From: Vanilla planifolia
Lineage: Eukaryota > Streptophyta > Magnoliopsida > Asparagales > Orchidaceae
Direction of reading: 5' to 3'
Assembly (NCBI GenBank): GCA_023846275.1
Contig: CM043865.1
Span: 7,056,068 to 7,120,067, forward strand
Length of the DNA stretch: 64,000 nucleotides
Part shown: positions 1 to 12,700 of the stretch, piece by piece
Numbering within the stretch: position 1 is the stretch's first letter
How the letters are laid out: the number at the start of each line of letters is the position of its first letter
Position numbers and translations under genes: made by a program
Notes under the pieces: model-generated
What the model saw: the letters and a program-made list of their open reading frames with translations, nothing else
Databases searched by the model: none
What the model was told of the DNA's origin: nothing

Positions 1-2894
1 TCATTGAAACTGTGGAATATTAAAATCACCTTTCCCAAGCCTAAATATAAAGATAGAGCTTTCGAGGTAGGAACAGAAAAAATAAAAAAAAGTGCAGCAT
101 AAACAAAATAACAACTAAATTGGTATTCTCAAAATCTAGTACATAGCAACAAAACATCATGTAGCGAACTAAACATATTATATAAAGAAGTGGATGAAGT
201 CACGAAAATCTGTCACCAAATTGATGAAAAGTAGACGAGAAAGTTCTTTCACCTAAAAGGGACACAACGAAACTTAAAATAATTATCCTGAAAAGGGTTG
301 GCTCAGCCCAAATTCAAGGGTTTTTCGACTTAGAAGGGTCTTTGAGTGGGAAGAATAAGGGATTAGTTGAAATGGAAGAATAAAAAATAATTAACATAAA
401 GATATGCACTGAGATTGGATTGAAGATTTGGGATTATTGTACAAATGAAGAATTGAAAGGACAAAATATTAGCAAACAGAATGAACAGAAGAAAAAAGAA
501 AACAATACTTGTTCAAAGAAAATTTATTGAAAAATGCAAAAATTCAACGATATCAACACAGGTTCCAAGCTATCATAAAATACCATTGGTTAGAAAAAGG
601 GAGAAAAAGGAACAAAAGGTCAATGAACTACACAGTTGAAAAATAAAATTTTTAAGCTGATTTGGGTATTGGTTAGCATCAGAACACCTGCCAATTATTA
701 TAAATGACAATTGTAAATAATCAGAGACTCGGCTCAAGGTGAATCGCAAAAAGCTCAAAATATTAATTGGAAAGAAATATATGCAATACAACATCTATAA
801 TTAAAAAAGATCGAAAGAGAGGTGCATTAGTAGGGGTAATTTAAAAGAACAGAATGTAAGCAATAGAATTGTTTATGGAAGGAGAAATAATGGTTGTGGG
901 ATATTAGCTATCAAACACTAAATAAAGAAATGTAAGAATACCAACTTCATTTCACATCAAAAATATTTTATAATATTTAAAACATAATTAAAAAAAAAAC
1001 AATAGATTAGTACCATCAAAATTATAGATAATACATTTAGATAATTTGACCTCGGCATGGATAGAAGAAACACATCATGATTCAAGAAAAAACACACATA
1101 TAAGAATAATGCAAGATGAAAAATTGTTGCTTCCAAGTTAGGAGCTTAAAATAGGCATAATATCAATAACTGACTTATCTCATACATGGGGTCAACTATA
1201 TAAATCCTCTAATGCACATAATCAATCATGAAGTCCTCAATTTTAACCATGCAAGATCTTTTCATAATCTCGTTATTTCATTTAGGGTCATACCATTTCC
1301 CATTAAAAATAGTTATTTCAATAATTCCCTAATTAAAGGTAGAATATCCTCAAACTATACTCAATTTTCCCAAAGCACATTAAGTGACCTAGACGTATCT
1401 TCAACGTAGTTGGTCCAAAACTAACATATTTATTCATTCCCCATCCTTCCATACAGCAACTGATTATCCTCATCTTGGATCTATGCATTCTAAGTTTATA
1501 AATATATAACCCTTAGTAAGGTTAGCCTCACAATGATAATATAAAATCATTTTAAATTTATTCCAAACAAAAAAAGTTAGATAATCTTGTCAACTTCATT
1601 CAATTAATAGAAGTTCATTAAAGAGATCAAACATCTATATCCCAATCTTTAGCTTGTCAAATGGTAAGAACAAATGATATCTAAAATAGTCACTCTTATT
1701 TGTAATTTGACCATTATTAGTTATAATCCATTAAATTCGACCTAATCTAAACAAGTATGAAAATGTAATATCACAATTTCTTTTGATTGTTCCTAAATCA
1801 AATTGTAATATGATAGGCTTTCAAAAACTAGACATGAAAAAGCAAAAGGGAAAGCATTAGTATCCAAGGTAGCAGTAAACTATTAAGCTTAAAAACCTCA
1901 ACAAGTGATCAGTTTCACTCATCCTTAATGCACTTCACTAGAAATATGCAGATAACAAGGAAGAAGAACATACATAAAATAGCCAAGAAATGAATAATAA
2001 GGTATGAGAATACCCAAAAAATAACCGAGGGAATAGCAAAGATATTTAAGGACTTTGATCAATTAAGTGTGTCAATGATAAAAAAAAGGTCAATAAGATC
2101 ATTAAAGAACAAAGGCATTGAGAAGAGTGTGACAAAGAGAAAAAAATTAATTGGATCATTTTGGCCTTTGAGCAAAACAAGCAACACACTTGAGAGTGCA
2201 TGTTTCTAAAGTACTAAGTTTATAAGTATAATCAACAATAAGGTATGTGGGAACAGAAATCTTTCAGTATGCCCCCATAAGAATTTGAGCATTTATACAT
2301 ACATCCAATGAAGTATGCATTAATTCATCTTCAGTTTCTTCTATTCCTATTTTGCCAGAAAAAACCTGTACTCTGTTGTAAAGGATGGCATCATCTACCA
2401 TTTCTTCATCTAACTCCATCAAGTTGTCGTGAATTTAATTTGACCATATTACTACATTTTACTTGATGCACCAACAAACCCAGCTTTCAGGAGCTTAGAT
2501 ATGTTTACCATTGTTTTTAGTCATGTCTCTCGTGTGCTACTGGGAAAGCAACCTTTAGACACTGCTAAGAGATCAACCAAGACTTCACCTTAAAAGATGA
2601 AGGTTGCCTTTATCATGTGCAAAACTTGAATATTGAACCATGTGTTTAGTCATTTCCATCGAAGTAGTTTAGTGATAAGCTGAAAAAATGCTCATTGTAT
2701 TTTTCGTTTGAATTGGAAATTGTTAGGTATGCAAAAAGTGGTAGGTGAAACTTTTGAAAGACATGATCAAACCGTTTATGCATTACCCTGAATTGTAACC
2801 TATTATATATGTGGGGTTTTCAATAGATATCATTAACATTTACTGTTATTATTTTGCTTTTTGGATCCAACACAAATGATGAGCACAACAATTC

Positions 2895-3325
2895 ATAGGT
2901 TACCTAAGGACTTCAACTAATCTGATGAAACACACAATTCAACTTCTGCTCGCTTCATCTAACTGCATGGATCAAATATGATTTGTGGCTTTTTTATTTT
3001 TTTACTTAGGAACCAATTTCACGTGTCAACCAAAATCTTATTAATTAGCAGCTTGCCATTGCATTTGAAAGTTTTGATGCCAAGATAAAAGTTACATGGA
3101 GAAACAAAAATTTATAGTTTACCCAAGCACTTTAAACCAAACTAACAAAACAATAAATTCATCTTTTTAATTTTCCATGTAACTCCGTGGCTATCATTCG
3201 TGGCTTTTGTTATTTTTTACTAGGGATCCAATTTCATGTGTCAGCCACAATCTTATTACTTAGCAGCATGACATTGTGTTTGAAGATTTTCCCTGAGACA
3301 CAAGTTACATGGTTCAGTCTTTATT
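2895..3325. repeat. Diverged direct repeat, two copies, period about 215 bp
   Basis: The stretch around gtggcttttttattttttta (near 2985) recurs as gtggcttttgttatttttta near 3200. Both are followed by matching blocks: aatttcacgtgtcaacc versus aatttcatgtgtcagcc, then tcttattaattagcagc versus tcttattacttagcagc, then agttacatgg. The copies are adjacent and in the same orientation. Boundaries are approximate. Confidence 0.7.
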
Positions 3326-5568
3326 TACTGTTCTTCCTCTAGTAAAAAGGATTAGGAATGAGGCCCACTTCGGTCTTCACCATGTCATATTATTTGGTCA
3401 AGCAAGAAATTCAGGGTGCTTGGTTAAACAAACCTTGTCCAATAACTTAAAGCAAGGTTGACTAGCTCTAGTTAGCACAAATCTTTATACAATGACGAAA
3501 ATTAGACCATGAAAATTTGATTTAGAATTTTCATAGGCCATTTTTTGACGTAGTGGTTAAAGCTTTGGCTCATTTGGAGAAATTTCTTTGGCATGAGATT
3601 CAAGTCAAATCAAAGGATTTAATAATTTTATATGGTTAGCATTGATAATAGATTGATGGCCAACAATATCCAACATACTCAAGAATTACAAATCCATGAT
3701 GATGAGTCATCTTGTCGACATACTTACATTTATATGACAAGGGTTCAATTGTCATGCACGTTTTATAGTAACTTTTATTGTGATTTAGATTTTCGAATTG
3801 TTGCATCAAGACCCTTGTCTTGGAACAATTCATAGATATATTTCTACAAACACATTTTTCAAAGCTAGAGGTAAGCATCCCATGTCAATTGATTCCATAA
3901 AGATATAAGCTTTGATGAGATATTGAATTAGTCAAAAGAGAAGTTTTTGGCAAAATCAAAAAGTTCACTACAACAAAAAGTTGACATCTTCATTTAAAAA
4001 TCCATTCGATAACTTAATCTTAGAATTGAGTATTTTGGAAATTTGATAAAACATGAACTTATAGGCCCTTGGATAAATTGATAATTGGATCAATTGAGGA
4101 TAAGAAAGTGGACACCACTGACATAATAGTAAGATAGTTAATTTTGAAGCTGACCAAGCAAATTGCCAAAACTACTCTATCAAGATAAGTTGATTAATTT
4201 GAAAGTAGGTTGGCTAGTCATCCTAACTGGAAATGTACAACTAATTTTGGGTGTCAGTTGATTTTGAAATTGATGGCATTAATTAGATAAGTATTACATA
4301 AGGACATTAGCTATTTTGAAAGTGGACGTTTGAATTTCAAAAACTCAAATTGCTCTACTCAAATTATATTGGCTTCACTATCTTTGATATAATTTAGTTA
4401 TTTTCATTGTTCAATCTTTAGAGAAATATTAATGTCAACCATGTGTGAAGCATCGGTAAAGATCAACATCACCTTTTTAATTTTTTTGTGCACAAATTCT
4501 TGATTGATGATGGACAAGAGTAACAACAAAGTAAATTGAATTACACCAATTTAATATAACATTGTCATCAACTTTTCAAGGTGCTTGGGACCTTAAAGGA
4601 ATAAGCTAAACTGCCAATCTCCCTCAATGTAAAATAAAACCTATGGATTCCTATCATGCTTCTAATGGGGCAAACAATATGACATGTACTCCAATGTCAG
4701 CCAACCAATTAAATAGACATTGACGTCTAAAGAACTCTCTAGCAAGCTAAAAATGTAATTTAGGAGATTCAAAGATCTAGCACATAAACAATTTTAAAAA
4801 ATTAGAGGAATTAAGCAGAAACTAGTAATATGAAAATTGAAATAGTATAAACTTTTGTAGAGGTATTTTAAATATCTACATTTAATTGTTTACATTATAA
4901 AACACTCAAGTGCTCAATGAAATTAACCAAGAATTAATAAAGAATTGGGTAAACATTACTACCAATTTCTTTTAAAAAAGAAGAATAGAGGTATGATGGC
5001 ATTTCAGGTCTAGTAATGATATAAAGGTGTTTTCAAAGATTAATACTTATCCTTGTTGTGATTAATGAAAAACTAAAGGAACGTAGCTAAAATTTTCATC
5101 TGAGTTATACAACATGAATAAATAAAATATCTTTTATTTAAATAGCTACTAACTATATTTAAAAATGTAATTTTGGAGATTAAAGATCGTGTCAGTAAAT
5201 AATTTTAAGCATATAAGTCATTCTCCATGTAGAGAAAACAGAATTTAACATAGTTGTTTATATGGTGGTTCAAGGATCCTATGCATTCGTTAAGTGAAAA
5301 TTCCATAGCCAAAGCACATCTAATATCTGTTCGTAACAACAGTAACTGTAAGCCAAAAGAAAGAAAAAACAGCAAGTGGCCTTCAAGAAGAAAAACTTGC
5401 ATCAACATTGAACTCTTTACGTTGAAGCAATTACAGAAAAATGCCCACAAGAAAACGTTTATCCCAAAAATTACAAGTGCAAGTTCAATATAGCATTAAC
5501 CAGCCAACGGAAACAATGGAATGGTGGATTTGACAATAATTACAGCCCTAGCTAGAAACAGAGAAGTA

Positions 5569-5784
5569 TCATAGAATGTATAAAAAAACAAGAACCAGTG
5601 CCCAAGCCCTGGATAACTTGATGTGATAGCATCTGTACAGCATCCAAAGGACAAGTGGCACTTCTGCCACTGCAATGGTTGAAAATTCCCACATCTTTTG
5701 CAGGAATCTCTCATTATTCGACAAAACTTTCTCTAAATAATGCATCATCAACCACCTTCCCTTCTCTAAAACACGACCTTTCAG
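5569..5784 (-). other. Open stretch in COQ3 intron 3, possible alternative terminal exon
   Basis: Reading the minus strand, a TAG acceptor-like dinucleotide at 5785-5786 is followed by 71 open codons (LKGRVLEKGRWLMMHYLEK...) ending in TGA. Base composition is less AT-rich than around it. The C-terminal half is hydrophobic (VPLVLWML, LVLVFLYIL), like a membrane segment. COQ3 exon 3 ends in phase 0 and this frame would join it without a shift. It does not resemble the COQ3 methyltransferase domain and I recognise no family. The polypyrimidine tract is poor. It could equally be chance or untranslated sequence. Confidence 0.2.
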
Positions 5785-6703
5785 CTAGCCTATAGGAAGT
5801 GAATTAAGCATTTTTCTAGCAGAAACTACCAAGCATGAAACGTATTGTCTCTTGTGACAATCTCATCATACATAGCAAATATCCTATGCCATAGGAACTA
5901 CTTTAACTGAACAAAGTTGTCCCCCATTTATATAATTGTGATGCATAGCAGCATCCATAAGGAATACCCTGAAGGAGGAACCACATGGTTCTTGATAGAC
6001 AAACCCAAGCTCTACAATTAAGCCACTGATCTAAGAGACAAGGATCCCGGCAGCATGTCATGGGATGATAAAACCATGGGATTCAAAAAGACTCATTCTC
6101 ATGATTAATTCAATCTTCATCTAACTAAACAAGAATTACAAAATACTACAAGCATATGAATCTATTATTGGCATGATAATACTTTGCAAATCAAAAGCTA
6201 TGTCCCTACTATTAACTATTAACTCTAACCTTCTCTAAAAGGAAAATTAACTGCAGTCAATTAAGCCAGTGGGAATTATGATCTCACTATGCAAAGCATT
6301 GGTCTACCAATTATAAAATCAATTTGAATTAATTCCAATTTGTCTTCTGTACGTGGAAAAACAGTCGCAATGGAATACAATGCACCACCAGGCCCACCTC
6401 ATCCAAAAACGCTCCAAATAACACAATAAAGAATAAAATCTTGTCAACATCCAAGAGACACACGAAGATGTGATGACCGAGTTCTTAACTAGCTCTTAAG
6501 TAAACACCTCTCTTCCACATCCAATCACAAAATGGTAAGACCCAACAATGAAATGATCTAACAAATAAAAGTTTCCTCTTGATTAAAAGCCCCAACTGAA
6601 TTCCTCAAATAATTTACAGCAATATTCAATAAAATAAATGCTAAACTTTGAATAACTGGAGCCACAGATGATTCACGATCATCAACAGTGCCTCCCAACA
6701 TAC

Positions 6704-9700
6704 CTCTGATAGAATGCCACCTCCACATCCAACATCAATTATTTTCAAACCTTCAAAAGGCCTACTAATAAGAGGATTTTTCCTGAAAGCATTACAAAAA
6801 TAATAAATATCATGAGAAGCTGTGATTAAGCACTCTTCTAGGATACAGATTCACAGTATAATACAAAAAGGTTGTTCCAAAAACACTTCTATTTTTTAAA
6901 GAGAACCAAAACAAGAGATGATAATTAAATCACTGTAAATGCGAATAAATCATATAAAGTTAGAAAGACGGAGATATTTCAAAAAGGACTAGTGCATCTT
7001 TCATTTCAAACAATAGTACAGCAGTTAAGATCAATTTGATTATGAGCATGTTATTATATTAAATTCTAGCAGATAGAATGTGTAGTCTGAGGACAATGCT
7101 ATGATATGACATTTAATTAAGAAATACAAGCAGATAGAATGTGTAGTCTAAGAACAATGTTATGATATGAAATTTTATTAAGAAATTCTAGTTAACAGTT
7201 ATTGTAGAGCTACTTCACAAATCAAAAGACACAAATAAACACAAATTAGGAAGAACATATGCTTTTTTTCAATCAATTGTATTATGAAACAATCTCTAGA
7301 GGTAAAATTCTTTGTAAGATATTTCTACCATGCCTTATGGATCTTACTATTGAGCTCCAAACAGATATACAAAATATAGAATAGAAGAAGGCTACAAGAA
7401 GGTATTGTGAAGCTAAAATGAAATTGAATCAGCAACAGAGTAACCTAAATAGATAAATATGACAGGCCACCTACTATGAGGTCTATAACACCAGCAATGT
7501 GAATACATAAAAATAATGAGTGGACAGGGAGACTAAAGACAGGAAGGCATCAAGAAAATTAAAAATAAGTCATTTAGCACTTGGCTGATGAAGAAAATAA
7601 CTGGCCTAAGCATGTTTCAGGTGGACTCTGACTAACTTGGAATCTCATTAACCTCATAACAGAAGATAACATAGAAATGATTCCCTTTAGAAGCAACTAC
7701 TGTAGTAATTCATCACAAACAACTGATTTCAACATACCTGAAATATCGACAAAGGGCTGACCGAATGAACGACACTCGAGCAGGATTAATTAAGTGCAAT
7801 GGCTTGAATGGCCCTTCAAGATCCCACCTATGTTTCCAAAGTGAGATACCATAACAAAAGCATTGTTCAAAATACATCTTCAAAACAGAAACCATGCCAG
7901 AACGCAAGACTTTGAGCAGGACTGAATCAAGAGAAAAAAAATACAATCGCTGTTAAGAAATAGCATCAAGCACATTCAGGGCTTTATGAATTCAAAGTGT
8001 GTCATTTTGAAGTAAAAATTAGTTTTCTCTACTTTTGGATGAACGAGTTATATCAGAATTTATAATACAGCATAAGCGATTGTCTAATCAGTGGAACTGA
8101 TGGCAGGATCTTGAAAAAAAAAGGCTCCTGAATTCTCCTACTTACAACAGCAGGACTAGCCAAATCAATTCCCTAATAATTAAGAAAGAAATATGAAAAA
8201 AAAAATATTTGATTCACATCACCTAATAATGGAAATAAATAAAGGGCAATATATTGCAATGAATCTACATGCCTTTGGCTAAGTTGAATATATTGTTCAT
8301 CCAAAGGCTGGATCTTGGGTTTTCAAATTCCCATGGCAATGCATGTTCGAAAAATAAAATCTTATTGGTATGCAAACAAACTTATGATGCTCCCTTTAAA
8401 TTTAATTTGATGAAGTGACATTTAACTTCTGCATGCTTGGTCCTATTTTGGAACATTCATTCTTTGGCTGTGTTGACAACAGCTTGACTGTTGCAAAAAG
8501 AGTTTCATATGGCCTTAAAGTTTTATTACAAGGTGTTCAAGTAATCTTCTTACCTAGAACCCTCCATAAATGTCACAAGCTATAGCTCAATATTTGACTT
8601 CTGCACCACTCTTAGAGACCACTAACTGTTTTTTGCTTCTCCAACTGATAAGGTTAACCCAAACAGAAGTGCAATATCCTGATTTAGATCATCCAGAAGG
8701 CATTTAACTGGCTCATCTTGTATCATTGTAGATTTCCACACCTTAGTTTGAACCTTTTTTTTGAAGAATAAACCCTCTAATAGAGTTAGTTTCAATTATT
8801 TTAAGATCTTGAGAGTACTATTCTAATATTTTCTTTTGGATCATCAATGTATTGGCTTGCAACGTTCACTAAAAACTGATATCTTGTATGAAAAATATAT
8901 ATAAATCTTCCAACTAACCTTTGACATTGGCCTTTCTCAATAGGAGCATCCTTTATTTCCTTTCAAAGCTTAATGACAACCTCAATAAGGATATCACTAG
9001 GTTTACATCCAACTATTAATTTCATTCAAAATTGTTGATTTCCTTAAAGAATATTTAAAAGCCACTTAGATATTTGTGGGAACTTGAATTGTATCTAGCT
9101 TGATAATGAGAGCTCAAAAGTTGCTGACTTACATTTATAGGAGCTGCAATTATGCAAGGAATGTTAAGTACATGATCTTACTCCCTTAAAGCAATGGACC
9201 AACTCAAGTCATCCTAAAGAGTTCCACTAAAACTTTCTTCTAAAAATAATGTTGCCTTCAATAACTGAAACCAAGTTGAGGTCTCACTTAGACTTAGTGA
9301 TATAAATGACCTCGACTTTGAGCTTTCCTTGACCTGGAGCAGACAAGAAGCTCTACATTTATTGGTAATTTATTTTGAGCAGGGGACAAAGTCACAAGGA
9401 TTCAACAAACTATTGTAGACCTTTGGTTCTATGCCAAACATGACTATCGCAGGCTATAGAGTTGGGAGATAAAACATATGATAGTTCTCTATATCCCATG
9501 ATTGATATTCATATGACATGGCTTCCCTTAAATGTTTGTTTGATTTTCAAAAAAAAAGTGATACCCATCAAGTGGTGCATACTTCTAATATGTTATAAGC
9601 ATTGGTTACCCATTTTAGTATGAAAAATATTTGTATTTGAGTACCTAAAGATCTAATATTCCACAATTATGGTGATGATGTATGAAAAAATTAAAACTTC

Positions 9701-12700
9701 TGAACACATTAATTGAAAAAGTGGATACAAATCATATGTGAGAGTGGATTTTTAGGAGCGTTTTGAAAGGAATTTCGAAGTTGAGAACTTTAAGAAGGCA
9801 TCTATTCACAAAGGTAGGTACCTATGAGAATGTTAACAAGCCCTAGAAATGTTTAAGGACATTGATTAAGAATATGTGGGACTAGACAAATTCAAGGTGT
9901 CTTATTTTTTGTTTGGCAACCTAATTTTGTTGATTGTCAACACAAGAATTTTAAAGAATAATTTCTTGAATTTGAATGGAATTACTAAAGACTTGTGAAA
10001 TATTCTTTAGGCTTTCACATGATGAGGGTGGTGGCAAAGTCTTTCACAAGCTAATGATAGCCTTGTGCGGCGAGCAATAGGGCCATGCATGTCAAATGTG
10101 TTGTGCACTTAGGATTGGGATGCAAGTGAGCCTTAGTCATATGAGATGGCATTAAGCAATAATGGCAATTGCTGAATTGTTTTTATAACTCCCGTGCAAT
10201 CAACAAACAATTGAAATCACCAATGATGTGGAGGCACAAAAAGCAAGCAAAGCAATGTGGCTAATGGCAATAGATCATTGAATGGTTGAGACACTACAAT
10301 TGGATGCTTTGATATCAATTTGATGGAGAGAAAGGACTCTGTAGCTTTGAAACCAAAAATTTGGCATAGAGAACAATGAAAGAAGAATAATGGTTGAGAA
10401 AAAAAAAGGCTTAAAAAGGGAAAGAAAAAGTCAACCTCTATCTCCATCCTACTTATAGAAGAAAAGGAAGGCCAACCTATACTTCTCTTACACCTCTTAG
10501 ATCGTAATTCAAAATGAGGGGCCAACATATGCCTCCTTGCTTAGGCATGCTTGCATCAGAAAAAATTCTCATGGTTTAAGATGTATAATCAAAATACTAT
10601 TTTTATTTTCATTCCATAAAAATATATTTATTAATATATAATAACTAACTTTGACTAAAAAAAGACCAAAATATCCCTATCTAATAAAATGATGCAAATA
10701 TAAAAAAATATATAGAAAAGATAAAAACATTATGTAAGACTTATACATATTACAACATAAATAAAACAAAAATATACTAAACTAAAAAAAGACTTACATG
10801 AGCTAACTGTGAACCTTTATTTGCATTCCAATAGCTTAGCTTAAAATCATTCACCTAATGTAACCTATCTTTTAACAAAACGCCACCTTGAAGTTGGTCA
10901 CAAAAGTTTAAAGAGTAGCTCTTTGTTGAAGATAAATGCTTCAATGGAGTTGACTTTTAATTCAAAATTCACCTAATTTGACTATGCTAACTTCATAGCT
11001 TCCTATATATTTATCATCATTTTATAAAGAAATTTTCTCCAATTCGCTCAATCATGAAGTTGAGAGAAACCATCATATCTCCTTTTTCCATAATGGATAC
11101 TATGGATCTCTTTCTCTAGCTGCATAGCTTTACTAGAGAGATAATCTTTTCTTCCTTTACCAATAACAAAGACCAAGGCTAACTAGGAACAATGCAAATA
11201 GTTCAAGCCATTAGATTTATGGTAAATGATGATGAGAGAATTGTGAGTGCCTCTAACAATGTGGGCAGATGACTTGTAATAATGAATGAACTTTCTCAAA
11301 GGCTATAGATCACTCTAGATGTTAGATTTGCAACACTAACTCAAATTCCATGTAGTTTTTTTTTTTATGAAGGGATAGTTTTCCCTACTCTTGAATGAAT
11401 GAAATACACCAGATTTTAATACAAATTGAGAAATACTCTAATGAAAAAGTTGATAAAAGGATCTCTAAGAAAAGAACAACAAAAAATAACTCCTAAATTT
11501 TCCAAATTACATCTAATAGAATCAATCATATTCCATTCATTATGGTACACCTTTCACCTTCTCCATTATATTAAACATCCATAATATTATGGTCATTATT
11601 ACTCAAAAAGTCTCTACGTATGCATAATGTTTTAACAAATGCTCATTGGGTTGGCTATCTTATAGATTGCAAGTATATTACTTGCTATTGCTAATTTTTA
11701 GGTTCCTAACTCATTTCTTAAAGCAGTATGGACAAACTAAAGTCCATCATTCTAGTGCTGAAGCAAAGTATAGTGCTTTTCTTATCACTTTTTCCAAGTT
11801 AATTTGGATTTGATGGATTACTATTGACAAGGATAGCATTCATTTGGGTCATACTATGCCTCAACATGAATAACATAGTTGGCATAGAAATTATGCGGAG
11901 TGAATTACATTGGTGTAGATTTGAAAATAAACAGAAGCTTTAGAGGAGCATATGAGATAATTACGACAATCAGCATATGAAATAAGCTATAACTGACTTT
12001 TCCTTTGAATCTAATTTAGACATCCATAAGCTCTTTGTATAATCCAAGTAACATTACTATAATAAGTTGTAAGAGACAACATGTAGGAAATCATAAATAT
12101 CTCAATAGAAATGATACTTGAGGTAACAATGCTTTCCTATCATCTACCATCCAAAGCTGCTTTGTCCATGGCATCTACCACTCCATGCACAAGTAATGCC
12201 TTGGGCATGTAAGATGGTATTAGATTTTGCTCACTTGCTTAGAGATGTCAAGTGAGGAACTCTTGTTATTATTTATAAATAAATAAGTGTTTGAATCACT
12301 AAGTTCGAGAAACTTGCTACCTTTAATAGCTATGGTCACCTAGAAAACTCAATAAATATCCTTTTACTTTTTTGGTTCTCTATAATTGATGTGAAATCAG
12401 GTTAAACATAGACAAACTAATGAATTAGCTTAATAATAATATTAATTGATAAATGGTATGAGAGATCACAAAGGAAATCAAATGATAAAACAGCACTAAA
12501 CAATAAAATAACATGCCGATTATGCCTTGTTTGTGTAAATGTGAAAGCCATCCACATGACAATGCAGAAGGTAGAAAGTTCGAAAATTTGCATAGTCTAC
12601 CAAAGTGTGTAACTGATTTGCATTAGGCTTAATGTCCTGTAGTTCAATATTGCAAGTTCAGGTTGTGTAAGGAAAGATTGCACAAGACAAGGTCTTGTAG

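Larger units (their letters stand above)
1..6703 (-). other. COQ3 intron 3 (partial, runs off left edge)
   Basis: This AT-rich sequence lies downstream of COQ3 exon 3, whose donor reads GAG|GTATGT on the minus strand. I looked on the minus strand for the continuation expected in the family (PLARMGATVTG, then EVIEHVADP) and found nothing. The intron therefore appears longer than 6.7 kb. It holds a diverged 215-bp direct repeat near 2.9-3.3 kb and a less AT-rich open stretch at 5.57-5.78 kb. Otherwise no gene is seen. Confidence 0.6.

Noticed and set aside
10217..10528. 103-codon minus-strand ORF
   Set aside because: It overlaps the putative copia LTR and primer site and is low-complexity FFF/LLF-rich. 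Not a gene.
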